Positions 43,965 to 52,244 of a stretch of 64,000 nt of DNA are shown piece by piece (position 1 is the stretch's first letter; every line of letters begins with the position of its first letter). A program made the translations under genes and the position numbers. Below the pieces are notes generated by a model. It searched no databases and was not told where the DNA came from. It was given only the letters and a program-made list of their open reading frames with translations. Source of the DNA: JASGMR01 sp963664675 (lineage in GTDB: Bacteria > Thermotogota > Thermotogae > Petrotogales > Kosmotogaceae); the NCBI GenBank assembly GCA_963664675.2, contig CAXXLB010000009.1, positions 558,001 to 622,000 of the forward strand, in the 5' to 3' direction.

Positions 43965-44969
43965 TCAATTATCAATATCCGTTCTAAACTCCTGTATTTT
44001 TTCCTTTCTACCAAGGATAATGAGTCCATTTCCAGGTTTTAAAACAAAATCCTTTTTCGGAAAATAATGGGTAGTTTCATTCAAGACTCCTATAACAAGC
44101 AAATCATATTTTTCATTTATCTTAAGCGATTTGAGTGGTTGAGACTCAAAATTGTCAGGGAGTGGAACCGATTCAATTGAAAAATTGTCTCTGAATGCAT
44201 CCATATTATCCAAAAATCCAAGCAATTTTGGATTCTGTACCATTGCAACCATCCTGTTGGCTGATATATTGTCAAGCGCTATTACTCTATTCGCTCCGGC
44301 ATATTTAATTTTGGAAATATTTTCTGCATTCTTTGCCTTTGAAATAATCTGGATATTTTTGTTCAAACCCCTTGCAGTCAAAATACAAAAAATGTTATTT
44401 TTATCGTCAGGCAAACATGAAATCAATGTAGATGCCCTATCAATTCCAGCATCTTTTAAAACTTCTTCATCCGATGCATCACCTATAACATATTCTATTT
44501 TCATCCTTTTTCTGGTAGTTTTGAGGGTATCTATGATATTAACGTCTGAGTCTATTTGAACAACATCATATTTCAATTTTATTATCTGATCTGCAACCAA
44601 CTTTCCCAAATCTCCTGCTCCGGCAATTATTACATGATTATTCAATTTTTTCACCTCTTTTAAAGCCCTTTTTCTAAGAATGTATCTATCAGCATTTCTT
44701 TCCAATAATATATTAGATATACTCGTAATTGCAAAGACAACGACAGTTCCTGAAAATAATAAAACGAAATTTGTAAAAAGCATTCCATTTCTAGAAAGCG
44801 TATTCGGTAGTCCATAACCAACTGTGGTGAACGTTATTAAAGTCATGAAAATGGAATCCAGCATCGACCACTTTTCTACCATCATGAACCCCACGGTACC
44901 GAATAAAAAGTAGCCTGCTATAATCAACGACAAATAAAATAATCTTCTTTCATTCCGCTTTATTTTCAT
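43965..44969 (-). CDS. Two-TM potassium channel with RCK (TrkA-N/TrkA-C) domains
   Basis: 334 residues. Membrane part about 10-90: first helix, pore loop with selectivity filter TFTTVGYG, second helix. TrkA-N Rossmann domain follows (about 110-235; VIIAGAGDLGKLVADQI with the dinucleotide loop, then QIDSD as the ribose-binding acid), then a TrkA-C domain (about 250-334). MthK/Kch architecture: a tetramer gated by ligand on the RCK ring. It is divergent from the K+-dependent pyrophosphatase, so both may serve cation balance. Confidence 0.93.
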   Translation of the reverse strand: MKIKRNERRLFYLSLIIAGYFLFGTVGFMMVEKWSMLDSIFMTLITFTTVGYGLPNTLSRNGMLFTNFVLLFSGTVVVFAITSISNILLERNADRYILRKRALKEVKKLNNHVIIAGAGDLGKLVADQIIKLKYDVVQIDSDVNIIDTLKTTRKRMKIEYVIGDASDEEVLKDAGIDRASTLISCLPDDKNNIFCILTARGLNKNIQIISKAKNAENISKIKYAGANRVIALDNISANRMVAMVQNPKLLGFLDNMDAFRDNFSIESVPLPDNFESQPLKSLKINEKYDLLVIGVLNETTHYFPKKDFVLKPGNGLIILGRKEKIQEFRTDIDN

Positions 44970-45215
44970 AAATCACTTCCATTACTTTTGTTAAGAATTG
45001 TATACAATAAAAGGAAACATAAAACTTTACACTGAACAAAATTTTAACTAATATTTTCTTTAAAGTAAACAAAGATGTTCATAAAATGAAAAACTGATTG
45101 AAAAATAACAAATATATAATATAATAGGTTTTTTTGTTGTTCACAAGATGAATTGAGTCTTATTTACTATTGTTAACTTTATTATAACAAAAAACTCAAA
45201 GAGGAGGAGAAAAAA

Positions 45216-47384
45216 ATGGCAGCATTGTACTTACCACTTGTGGCTGGAATACTATCAACTATCCTTGCTTTTGTTATGCTCAGGAAAACTCTTAGTTATT
45301 CGGCCGGAAGCGAAAAAATGAAGAAACTTTCAGGCTATATTCAAGAAGGTGCAGAGACATTCTTAGGTCAGGAGGCTAAAAAGATTTTCTTGGTTGCTAT
45401 TATAATAGCCGCTGTTTTAGGAATAATTTTCAGATCTTTTACTTATCCAATTTGTCTTCTGTTCGGTGCACTGGTATCTGAACTCGCAGGTATTATAGGA
45501 ATGAAAACAGCTACCAGAGCTAATAGCAGAGTTGCTGAAGGTGCTAAAGAAGGTTTGCCTCAGGCTTTTAAAGTAGCATTTACCGGAGGTTCTGTAATGG
45601 GTTTATCGGTTGCGGGATTCTCATTAACAGGTTTAGTAATTGTAATGTTAATTTTTAAGGATTCGTTCGTATACGAAGCCATAAATGGAATTCAAAAGAC
45701 GAGTAGCGGAATTTCTTATATTGATGCCGTAATGCTTTTAAGTTCGTATTCACTTGGAGCGAGTTTAATAGCTTTATTTGACAGAGTCGGAGGTGGAATG
45801 TACACTAAAGCAGCGGATATGAGTGCTGATTTAGTAGGAAAAACAGAAGCTCACTTGCCGGAAGATGATCCGAGAAATCCCGCTACTATAGCGGATAATG
45901 TCGGTGATAATGTTGGTGACGTAGCCGGATTGGGAGCAGATATTCTGGAATCGTATGTTGCTTCGGTCATTTCCGCTATTATTCTAACTGTTTTTATGAG
46001 AATTGCCGATACTAATCTTGCAAAAGGTTCCGCATATATGATGACGGAAAGTCAGTTTATGGGACTCATTCTTGTTCCTGTACTGATTGCCGCTGCGGGC
46101 GTTTTTGCCTCAATAATAGGTATTTTCTTCGTTGCATATATGAAAACTAAAGATGCCAGTAAAGCGCTGGGTAACGGTAATTTAATTACCGGAGGCCTTG
46201 TTTTAGTGCTTACTGCTATCATCATTGGCGTTGCCGCACCGGATTATCATTTCAATGATACATTCATTCTTAATCCTGAATTTGTTTCAAAATGGAGAAT
46301 TTTCTTTGCGATAGCGTTCGGCCTTGTTGCAGGAATTATTATAAGTAGATTGAGTGAGTATTACACTTCTGATAAATACGGTCCTACGAAAAACTTGGCC
46401 AAGAAAACAAAGTCTGGAGTTGCAATAAATATAACAGAAGGCCTGGCCCTTGGTATGGGTTCAACTCTGTGGCCGGTTATCGTATTAGCTTTATCTATTT
46501 TAGGCGCTTATTTATCGGCGGGAGTTTATGGAATAGCAATTGCAGCTCTTGGAATGTTGTCTTTCGTAGGATATATTGTAACAGTTGACTCATATGGTCC
46601 TATAGCTGATAATGCGGGTGGAATAGCTCAAATGGCAGATTTGGACCCGAAAGTCAGGGATATCACAGATAATCTGGACTCTGTTGGTAATACAACAGCC
46701 GCTATAGGTAAAGGGTTTGCAATCGGATCGGCTGCATTCGCAGCTTTAGGATTAATTGTTTCTTATATCTGGGGTGCTGCTACAACTTCTGCAGAAATCA
46801 TAAACAATCCTGTTGTTAATTTGGTTGAACCCTTCACAATAATAGGTGTATTGATTGGCGGGATGTTGCCATTTTTCTTCACATCTCTTTTAATCAGAGG
46901 TGTTGCAGACACAGCAGATTTGATGATCACAGAGATAAGAAGGCAGTTCAAAGAAAAACCGGGGATTCTTAAAGGTACTGAAGAAGCAGATCATATAAGA
47001 TGCATTGAAATCACAACCAAAGGAGCTATCGGTAAAATGTTACCTCCTGGAATAATAGCTATTGTTACACCATTTATTATTGGATTTCTCTTTGGAAAAT
47101 CTGCGGTGGCTGGTTTGTTGCTTGGAGGATTGGCAAGTGCAGTCATGATAGCTATTTTCTCAGCCAATTCAGGTGGAGCATGGGACAATGCGAAAAAGTA
47201 TATAGAAGCGGGAAATGAAGGCGGAAAAGGTACAGAAACTCATGCGGCAGCGGTGGTTGGAGATACTGTCGGAGATCCGTTAAAGGATACAGTGGGACCT
47301 TCAATGGATATTTTGATCAAATTGATGTCAGTTATTTCGCTTGTATTTGGTTCATTGTTCCCGAATCAGCCATTCTTTATGTGA
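45216..47384 (+). CDS. hppA: Membrane-bound K+-stimulated pyrophosphatase (Na+ or H+ pump)
   Basis: 722 residues, about 16 membrane segments, GAGGAGG site. Pyrophosphate-binding motifs: RVGGGMYTKAADMSADLVGK, PEDDPRNPATIADNVGDNVGD, DNAGGIAQM and GDTVGDPLKDTVGPS. The residue after GNTT is Ala (GNTTAAIGKGF), the mark of K+-dependent enzymes; independent ones have Lys. Close in text to the Thermotoga maritima Na+-pumping enzyme, so Na+ transport is likely but not provable here. Couples PPi hydrolysis to ion export, saving ATP. A strong terminator follows. Confidence 0.96.
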   Translation: MAALYLPLVAGILSTILAFVMLRKTLSYSAGSEKMKKLSGYIQEGAETFLGQEAKKIFLVAIIIAAVLGIIFRSFTYPICLLFGALVSELAGIIGMKTATRANSRVAEGAKEGLPQAFKVAFTGGSVMGLSVAGFSLTGLVIVMLIFKDSFVYEAINGIQKTSSGISYIDAVMLLSSYSLGASLIALFDRVGGGMYTKAADMSADLVGKTEAHLPEDDPRNPATIADNVGDNVGDVAGLGADILESYVASVISAIILTVFMRIADTNLAKGSAYMMTESQFMGLILVPVLIAAAGVFASIIGIFFVAYMKTKDASKALGNGNLITGGLVLVLTAIIIGVAAPDYHFNDTFILNPEFVSKWRIFFAIAFGLVAGIIISRLSEYYTSDKYGPTKNLAKKTKSGVAINITEGLALGMGSTLWPVIVLALSILGAYLSAGVYGIAIAALGMLSFVGYIVTVDSYGPIADNAGGIAQMADLDPKVRDITDNLDSVGNTTAAIGKGFAIGSAAFAALGLIVSYIWGAATTSAEIINNPVVNLVEPFTIIGVLIGGMLPFFFTSLLIRGVADTADLMITEIRRQFKEKPGILKGTEEADHIRCIEITTKGAIGKMLPPGIIAIVTPFIIGFLFGKSAVAGLLLGGLASAVMIAIFSANSGGAWDNAKKYIEAGNEGGKGTETHAAAVVGDTVGDPLKDTVGPSMDILIKLMSVISLVFGSLFPNQPFFM

Positions 47385-47408
47385 TATAAAAATAATTTTT
47401 AAAAATTG

Positions 47409-47436
47409 GGTCTGCTTTTTCAGCAGACCTTTTTTA
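47409..47436 (+). terminator. Intrinsic terminator after hppA
   Basis: Stem GGTCTGC/GCAGACC with a 7-base loop followed by six T. Ends the single-gene hppA transcript. Confidence 0.85.
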
Positions 47437-47640
47437 TTTGTAAAGCAACTTACTAATAAAAAGTATCTACTCATTTTTTATATTAAAAAACTTAGAATTC
47501 TCCTTTATGTAAGAAAGCACATTAAAATAATTCGAACTCAATCACCCAAAAATTATTGAAATAAAATGATGCACAACTGTTGTCTTTAGTTGGTTCTGAA
47601 AAACAAAAAATATACAATAAAAAAACGGGAGGTGTTTGGT

Positions 47641-48291
47641 TTGGAAAAAGATTTGAAATTACAAAAATTCAATGAGTATCTGAACTGTGAAAACAAGGAA
47701 AAATGCGCAGAAATATATTTGAAAACCTTGGAAGAAAATGAAGAAAATCTCCTTAATGTTTACAATAATTACATAATCGGTTCAATAAAAAACTGGCATA
47801 AGGAATTCGAAAAGAACAGACTGGATATCTGGAAAGAACATGTGAGGAGTTCCATTTTAAGGACACTTGTAGAATGTTCCTATCCACATGTTATAAATCT
47901 TGGAAAAAAAGCCGGAAGGAAAAACAAAAAAATTTTAATCGCTTGCCCCGCTCAGGAAAAACACGATCTCGGAGCGAGAATAGTGAGTGATTACTTTGAA
48001 ATATCCGGTTTTGATACAATTTATGCTGGAAATACTCTTCCGCTTGATACTTTGATAGAAGCAATTAAATTTGAAAAACCGGATTTCCTGGCATTGAGTG
48101 TAACAACAAAATATAACTTCATTTTTTTAATTGAAACGGTTAAAAAAGTCACGGAATCATTTCCTGATTTAGAAATCTATTTAGGGGGGCAGGGATTGGT
48201 CGGTGATGTTGAAAAATTAAAAATCTTTTCTAACATTAAAATAATAAATCTGAAAGAGATTTTTAATAAAGAAGGGACTGATAAACAATGA
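47641..48291 (+). CDS. Stand-alone cobalamin-binding-domain protein
   Basis: 216 residues from the TTG at 47641, with GGGAGGTG upstream; the frame opens at 47590. Residues about 1-80 are helical, like the four-helix B12 cap of methionine synthase; about 85-210 form the Rossmann-like B12-binding domain with HxxG (QEKHDLGARIVSDYFE), ISGFDTIYAGNTLPLDTLIEA and the G-G-Q-G loop. It lacks the HTH of CarH/LitR regulators and any corrinoid methyltransferase domain. The ATGA junction with an FtsX-type permease gene places it in that operon; a sensor role by B12 or light is inference. Confidence 0.8.
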   Translation: MEKDLKLQKFNEYLNCENKEKCAEIYLKTLEENEENLLNVYNNYIIGSIKNWHKEFEKNRLDIWKEHVRSSILRTLVECSYPHVINLGKKAGRKNKKILIACPAQEKHDLGARIVSDYFEISGFDTIYAGNTLPLDTLIEAIKFEKPDFLALSVTTKYNFIFLIETVKKVTESFPDLEIYLGGQGLVGDVEKLKIFSNIKIINLKEIFNKEGTDKQ

Positions 48292-49445
48292 GATTGGCTT
48301 TTCAAATAGCCTGGCGATTTTTAAAAGAATCAAAAAAACAAACAATTTTAATTATAATTGGAATTGCCGTAGGTGTAACCGTTCAGATTTTTATCGGACT
48401 TTTAATAACCGGTCTTCAAAAAAGTCTCATCGAAAGTACTGTAGGAAATTCATCACAGATAACAATTGTATCCAAACAAACAGGTGGATACATTTTTGAT
48501 TATGAAGAAATAATGAAAAAACTTGAAGATAATGATGAAGTAAAAAACGTTTCATATGTGCTTGAAACTCCTTCTTTTGCTAATTTATACGGATCGCAAA
48601 TCTCTGTGTTTTTGAGAGGCTTTAATTTTGAGAAAGCCGAAGGCATATATGGATTTGGAGAAAAGCTTATCGACGGATCCCTACCAAAAATCGAAAATGA
48701 AATTCTTATTGGAAAGGAACTGGCTGAAAAGTACGGATTAAAAGTCAATGATGAATTTCAAATTGCAGTTCCTCCTCTCGTCTTTTTAAATAGAGATTTG
48801 ATAATTTCCGGAATATTTGATTTAAAAAATGCAGCTTTAAACGGTTCATGGATAATTTCAGATATTGAAACAGTGAGAAAAATCACCGGGAAGCCCGGCG
48901 CAGTTTCCAAAATAGAGATGCAAGTGGATAAGGTATTTGAGGCAGAAAAAATAGCAAAGAAACTGTATATTGATAACACCGAAGTGGTTGTTGAAAATTG
49001 GGAAGACCAAAACGAAGAACTATTAAGCGCATTGAATGGGCAGACTATCTCCAGTTTGTTAATTCAAATTTTTATAATCGTTTCTCTTGCCATTACAATC
49101 TCAAGTATTCTGGCAATTAGTGTCATGAATAAATACAGACAGGTTGGAATATTGAAAGCAATGGGATTAGACGGGAAAAGAGCTTTTCAAATATTTTTAT
49201 TTCAGGGATTAATATTGGGGCTTATAGGATCAATACTTGGAGTACTTTTAGGAACGGGATTACTTTTTTCTTTCACTGTGTTTGTAACAAATCCTGATGG
49301 TTCACCTGTAATATCCATTTATTTTGATACTACATTTCTGATTTTTTCAATTATAATTGCGACTTCTTCCGCTTCTATAGCTTCAGTTATTCCATCAAGA
49401 AAAGCTTCGAAATTAGACCCTGTGGAGGTGATAAAAAATGGTTGA
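48288..49445 (+). CDS. ABC transporter permease, FtsX/LolC-E/MacB family
   Basis: 385 residues: membrane segment 1 about 18-42, a large extracytoplasmic MacB-type domain (about 45-255, with FANLYGSQISVFLRGF and LIDGSLPKIENEILIGKELA), then three membrane segments about 262-380 of the FtsX domain (MNKYRQVGILKAMGLDGKRAFQIF is the coupling region). Overlaps the ATPase gene by 8 bases. Such mechanotransmission permeases move lipoproteins, export peptides or act on the envelope; the substrate is unknown. Confidence 0.9.
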   Translation: MRLAFQIAWRFLKESKKQTILIIIGIAVGVTVQIFIGLLITGLQKSLIESTVGNSSQITIVSKQTGGYIFDYEEIMKKLEDNDEVKNVSYVLETPSFANLYGSQISVFLRGFNFEKAEGIYGFGEKLIDGSLPKIENEILIGKELAEKYGLKVNDEFQIAVPPLVFLNRDLIISGIFDLKNAALNGSWIISDIETVRKITGKPGAVSKIEMQVDKVFEAEKIAKKLYIDNTEVVVENWEDQNEELLSALNGQTISSLLIQIFIIVSLAITISSILAISVMNKYRQVGILKAMGLDGKRAFQIFLFQGLILGLIGSILGVLLGTGLLFSFTVFVTNPDGSPVISIYFDTTFLIFSIIIATSSASIASVIPSRKASKLDPVEVIKNG

Positions 49446-50154
49446 TGAAGAAAAAATAACAACTATCAAAACATTCGATCTGAACAAGATTTACGGCGAA
49501 GGTGTAAAAACCCAGGCTTTAAAAAATATAAACGTTGAAATAAAAAAAGAGACATTCTGCGCTATTATTGGTCAATCGGGCAGCGGAAAAAGTACTTTGC
49601 TTAATATGATAGGTGCTCTGGATAAACCTTCATCGGGATATGTTGAAATCGATGGTGTAAGAACAGATAAAATGAGTAGAAATGAACTGTCCAATTTGAG
49701 AAACAGAAAAATAGGATTTATTTTTCAATTTCATTATTTATTACCCGAATTTTCGGTTATAGAAAATGTTCTTATGCCAAACAAGATAGGATACAAAAAA
49801 TTATCTAAAGAAGTACAGTCCTTTGCCTATGAATTGCTCGATGAAGTAGAACTGTTGGATCGAAAAAATGATAATATAAAGAAATTATCGGGTGGGCAAC
49901 AACAGAGAGTTGCGATTGTCCGAGCCCTTTTAAACAGACCGAAGATAATTTTGGCAGATGAGCCAACTGGAAATCTGGACTCTAAAAATACTGAAGTAAT
50001 TTATAAATTGATGAGAGAGTTCAATAAAAAATTTGGAATTACTTTTGTTATAGTTACACATGATGAGAATATTGCTCAAATGACTGACCGAATAATCGAA
50101 ATTAAAGATGGAAAAATCAATATGGATGTTACTGTTAATAAGTATGCGGCATAA
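49438..50154 (+). CDS. ABC transporter ATP-binding protein (LolD/MacB type)
   Basis: 238 residues, complete NBD: GQSGSGKSTLLNMIG, Q-loop FIFQFHYLLPEFSVIENV, LSGGQQQRVAIVRAL, ILADEPTGNLDS, FVIVTHDENIA. The ...PEFSVIENVLMP segment is typical of the LolD/FtsE-type group. Partner of the FtsX-type permease; only one permease gene is present, so the complex is probably a homodimeric one. Confidence 0.93.
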   Translation: MVDEEKITTIKTFDLNKIYGEGVKTQALKNINVEIKKETFCAIIGQSGSGKSTLLNMIGALDKPSSGYVEIDGVRTDKMSRNELSNLRNRKIGFIFQFHYLLPEFSVIENVLMPNKIGYKKLSKEVQSFAYELLDEVELLDRKNDNIKKLSGGQQQRVAIVRALLNRPKIILADEPTGNLDSKNTEVIYKLMREFNKKFGITFVIVTHDENIAQMTDRIIEIKDGKINMDVTVNKYAA

Positions 50155-50202
50155 ATTCATATTGAAAATGTAAAAACAATATTTCTGAAAAGAGGCCTGA
50201 AA

Positions 50203-51693
50203 ATGACTGAAAGCTCTAAATATCCTGTAAATATTGATATAAACCTTGGAGAAGAATTGATAAATAACTGGCAGGAACTGTTGAATTTGCTCCAGCATTT
50301 ATTGGAAGTTCCTTCCGCACTGATAATGAAAGTGCATCAAAGAGAAATAGAAGTTTTTGTTAAAAGTAGCAACGAAGAAAATATCTATAAAAGAGGGGAA
50401 AGAGTCTCCCTTGATTCCGGACTCTATTGTGAAACTGTTATGGATAAAAGAGATTTTTTACTTATTCCTAATGCCTTTGAAGATAAAAAATGGGATCATA
50501 ATCCGGATATTAAACTCGGTATGATTTCATATCTCGGGTTTCCTTTGCTTTGGCCAGATGGAAAAATATTTGGTACAATATGCGTTTTAGATTCTGAAAA
50601 AAATGAATTTTCAGAAGTAAAAATGAATGTTTTAGAAAAATTCAGAAATCTTATTCAACTCGACCTTGCAGTTCTGTTTCATGAAAATCTTCTCCAGAAT
50701 GAATTGAAAATTAAAAGAAAAATAATGGAAGCGTTGAGATTGAGTGAATTAAAGTTCAGAACATTATTTCAAACCGCCGCAGATTTTATGTTCCTATTCA
50801 AAATTTACGCAGGAAATAAGGTTGCAGAAATAAAGGATGTTAATAAACAAATGTGCAAAGATCTACATTACAAAAAGGAAGACCTGATTGGAAAAGACCT
50901 AAAATCGTTGCTTTTTTTGAAAGAAAAGGAATATCAAAAAATTATTGATGATCTTATAGAACATAACACAGTAACATTCGAAAGCAAATTTAAAAGTTTT
51001 TACAATGAAAATATTGTTGGAGAGATAAATTGCAGAATTATAGAAGTGAACAATGAGATTTTATGTCTGGCAATCGCAAGAAATATCACTCAGAGAATCG
51101 ATATGGAGAACAGACTCAGATATCTGAGTTTTCATGATTCATTAACGGGTTTGTATAATAGAACATATTTTGAAAAAGAAACAATCAGGATAGATTTTGA
51201 AAGTCAGTTACCAATCTCTATAATTATGATAGATCTCAATAACTTAAAAATTATTAATGATTTTTTTGGTCATCAAATGGGCGATATAGTTTTAAAAGAA
51301 ACCGCACAAAATATTAAGAAATTTTGCAGAAAAAAGGATACCGTTGCAAGATATGGTGGAGATGAGTTCATAATCATTCTTCCAAAAACATCTCCGGAAT
51401 ACTCAAAAAATATTGCAGTTGAAATTAAAAAATCCTGCCGTTTTAACAAAATAGGTCTCTTTCAAATGAGTTTTTCGATTGGGTACGCTACAAAAACTAA
51501 AAAAGATGAAAATTTAAATGAAATAATAAAAATGGCCGATATAAAAATGTATCTTGATAAGAAACAAAATAGAGAAAAAGACAGGTATACTCTATTAAAA
51601 ATTATTAAAGAGCATTATAAAGAAAATAATACATTGAATTATAATTTGAAAAAATCTATGGAAATCTTAATGAAGGAATTTGAGAAGGTTTAA
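50203..51693 (+). CDS. Diguanylate cyclase with GAF and PAS domains
   Basis: 496 residues, no membrane segment. A GAF domain (about 15-165; LDSGLYCETVMDKRDFLLI and IKLGMISYLGFPL), PAS (about 180-300; FRTLFQTAADFMFLFKI ... VARNITQR-like ending) and GGDEF (about 310-465). The catalytic motif is intact: ARYGGDEFIIIL, with DSLTGLYNR upstream. No RxxD inhibitory site is obvious. It should make cyclic di-GMP in response to a soluble signal. 49 bases after the ATPase gene, perhaps in the same operon as the B12-domain protein. Confidence 0.92.
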   Translation: MTESSKYPVNIDINLGEELINNWQELLNLLQHLLEVPSALIMKVHQREIEVFVKSSNEENIYKRGERVSLDSGLYCETVMDKRDFLLIPNAFEDKKWDHNPDIKLGMISYLGFPLLWPDGKIFGTICVLDSEKNEFSEVKMNVLEKFRNLIQLDLAVLFHENLLQNELKIKRKIMEALRLSELKFRTLFQTAADFMFLFKIYAGNKVAEIKDVNKQMCKDLHYKKEDLIGKDLKSLLFLKEKEYQKIIDDLIEHNTVTFESKFKSFYNENIVGEINCRIIEVNNEILCLAIARNITQRIDMENRLRYLSFHDSLTGLYNRTYFEKETIRIDFESQLPISIIMIDLNNLKIINDFFGHQMGDIVLKETAQNIKKFCRKKDTVARYGGDEFIIILPKTSPEYSKNIAVEIKKSCRFNKIGLFQMSFSIGYATKTKKDENLNEIIKMADIKMYLDKKQNREKDRYTLLKIIKEHYKENNTLNYNLKKSMEILMKEFEKV

Positions 51694-52079
51694 ATTTCTT
51701 TTTTATAATACTCTTTCGCGATATTTCTAATTTTTCTCAAATAAAAATCTACCTTTTGGTCACAGTTTTTCGATTTTATCTTTTTATATTCCGTAAACGC
51801 TTTTTCTAAAAGATCAAGATCCCTGTATTCTTCCTGTAAATCAATTAATTCAGATGCTTTTATATTTCTCTTCTCCAGATCTTCGATTATTTCATTTTCA
51901 AAATCCACAAGATCATAATCATCATCTTTTTTAATCATTTCATTTATTTTCTCAAATTCATTTTTTCTTTTATATAAAATATAATCATTTATGGATTTAT
52001 CCATTCCTCTTTTCATTTTGAATAATCTATATATCATATAGGCCATGAAACAAGCCAGAAAAATAACAAAAAAAATCAT
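51690..52079 (-). CDS. Small membrane-anchored coiled-coil protein, hypothetical
   Basis: 129 residues with one N-terminal hydrophobic segment (about 2-18), a basic stretch after it (RLFKMKRGM), then a highly charged Glu/Lys-rich helical region that reads as coiled coil. GGGAG site 5 bases before the ATG. Overlaps the convergent GGDEF gene by 4 bases. I do not recognise a family. Confidence 0.65.
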   Translation of the reverse strand: MIFFVIFLACFMAYMIYRLFKMKRGMDKSINDYILYKRKNEFEKINEMIKKDDDYDLVDFENEIIEDLEKRNIKASELIDLQEEYRDLDLLEKAFTEYKKIKSKNCDQKVDFYLRKIRNIAKEYYKKEI

Positions 52080-52244
52080 ATTATCTCCCAGTTTAAAATA
52101 TTGTCATTACAATGATAGCACTTTTTGAAAAACAAGAGAGAACCCTGTATACAAAATTGGGATAAATAAAATGAATTTTCGAATTATAATAATTTTTATC
52201 TTATATTTGAAATAAAAAAATTACAGAAACGACAGTAATAACCT

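Noticed and set aside
47437..47640. Cobalamin riboswitch before the B12-domain gene
   Set aside because: No B12-box-like sequence or suitable length of structured leader is visible.
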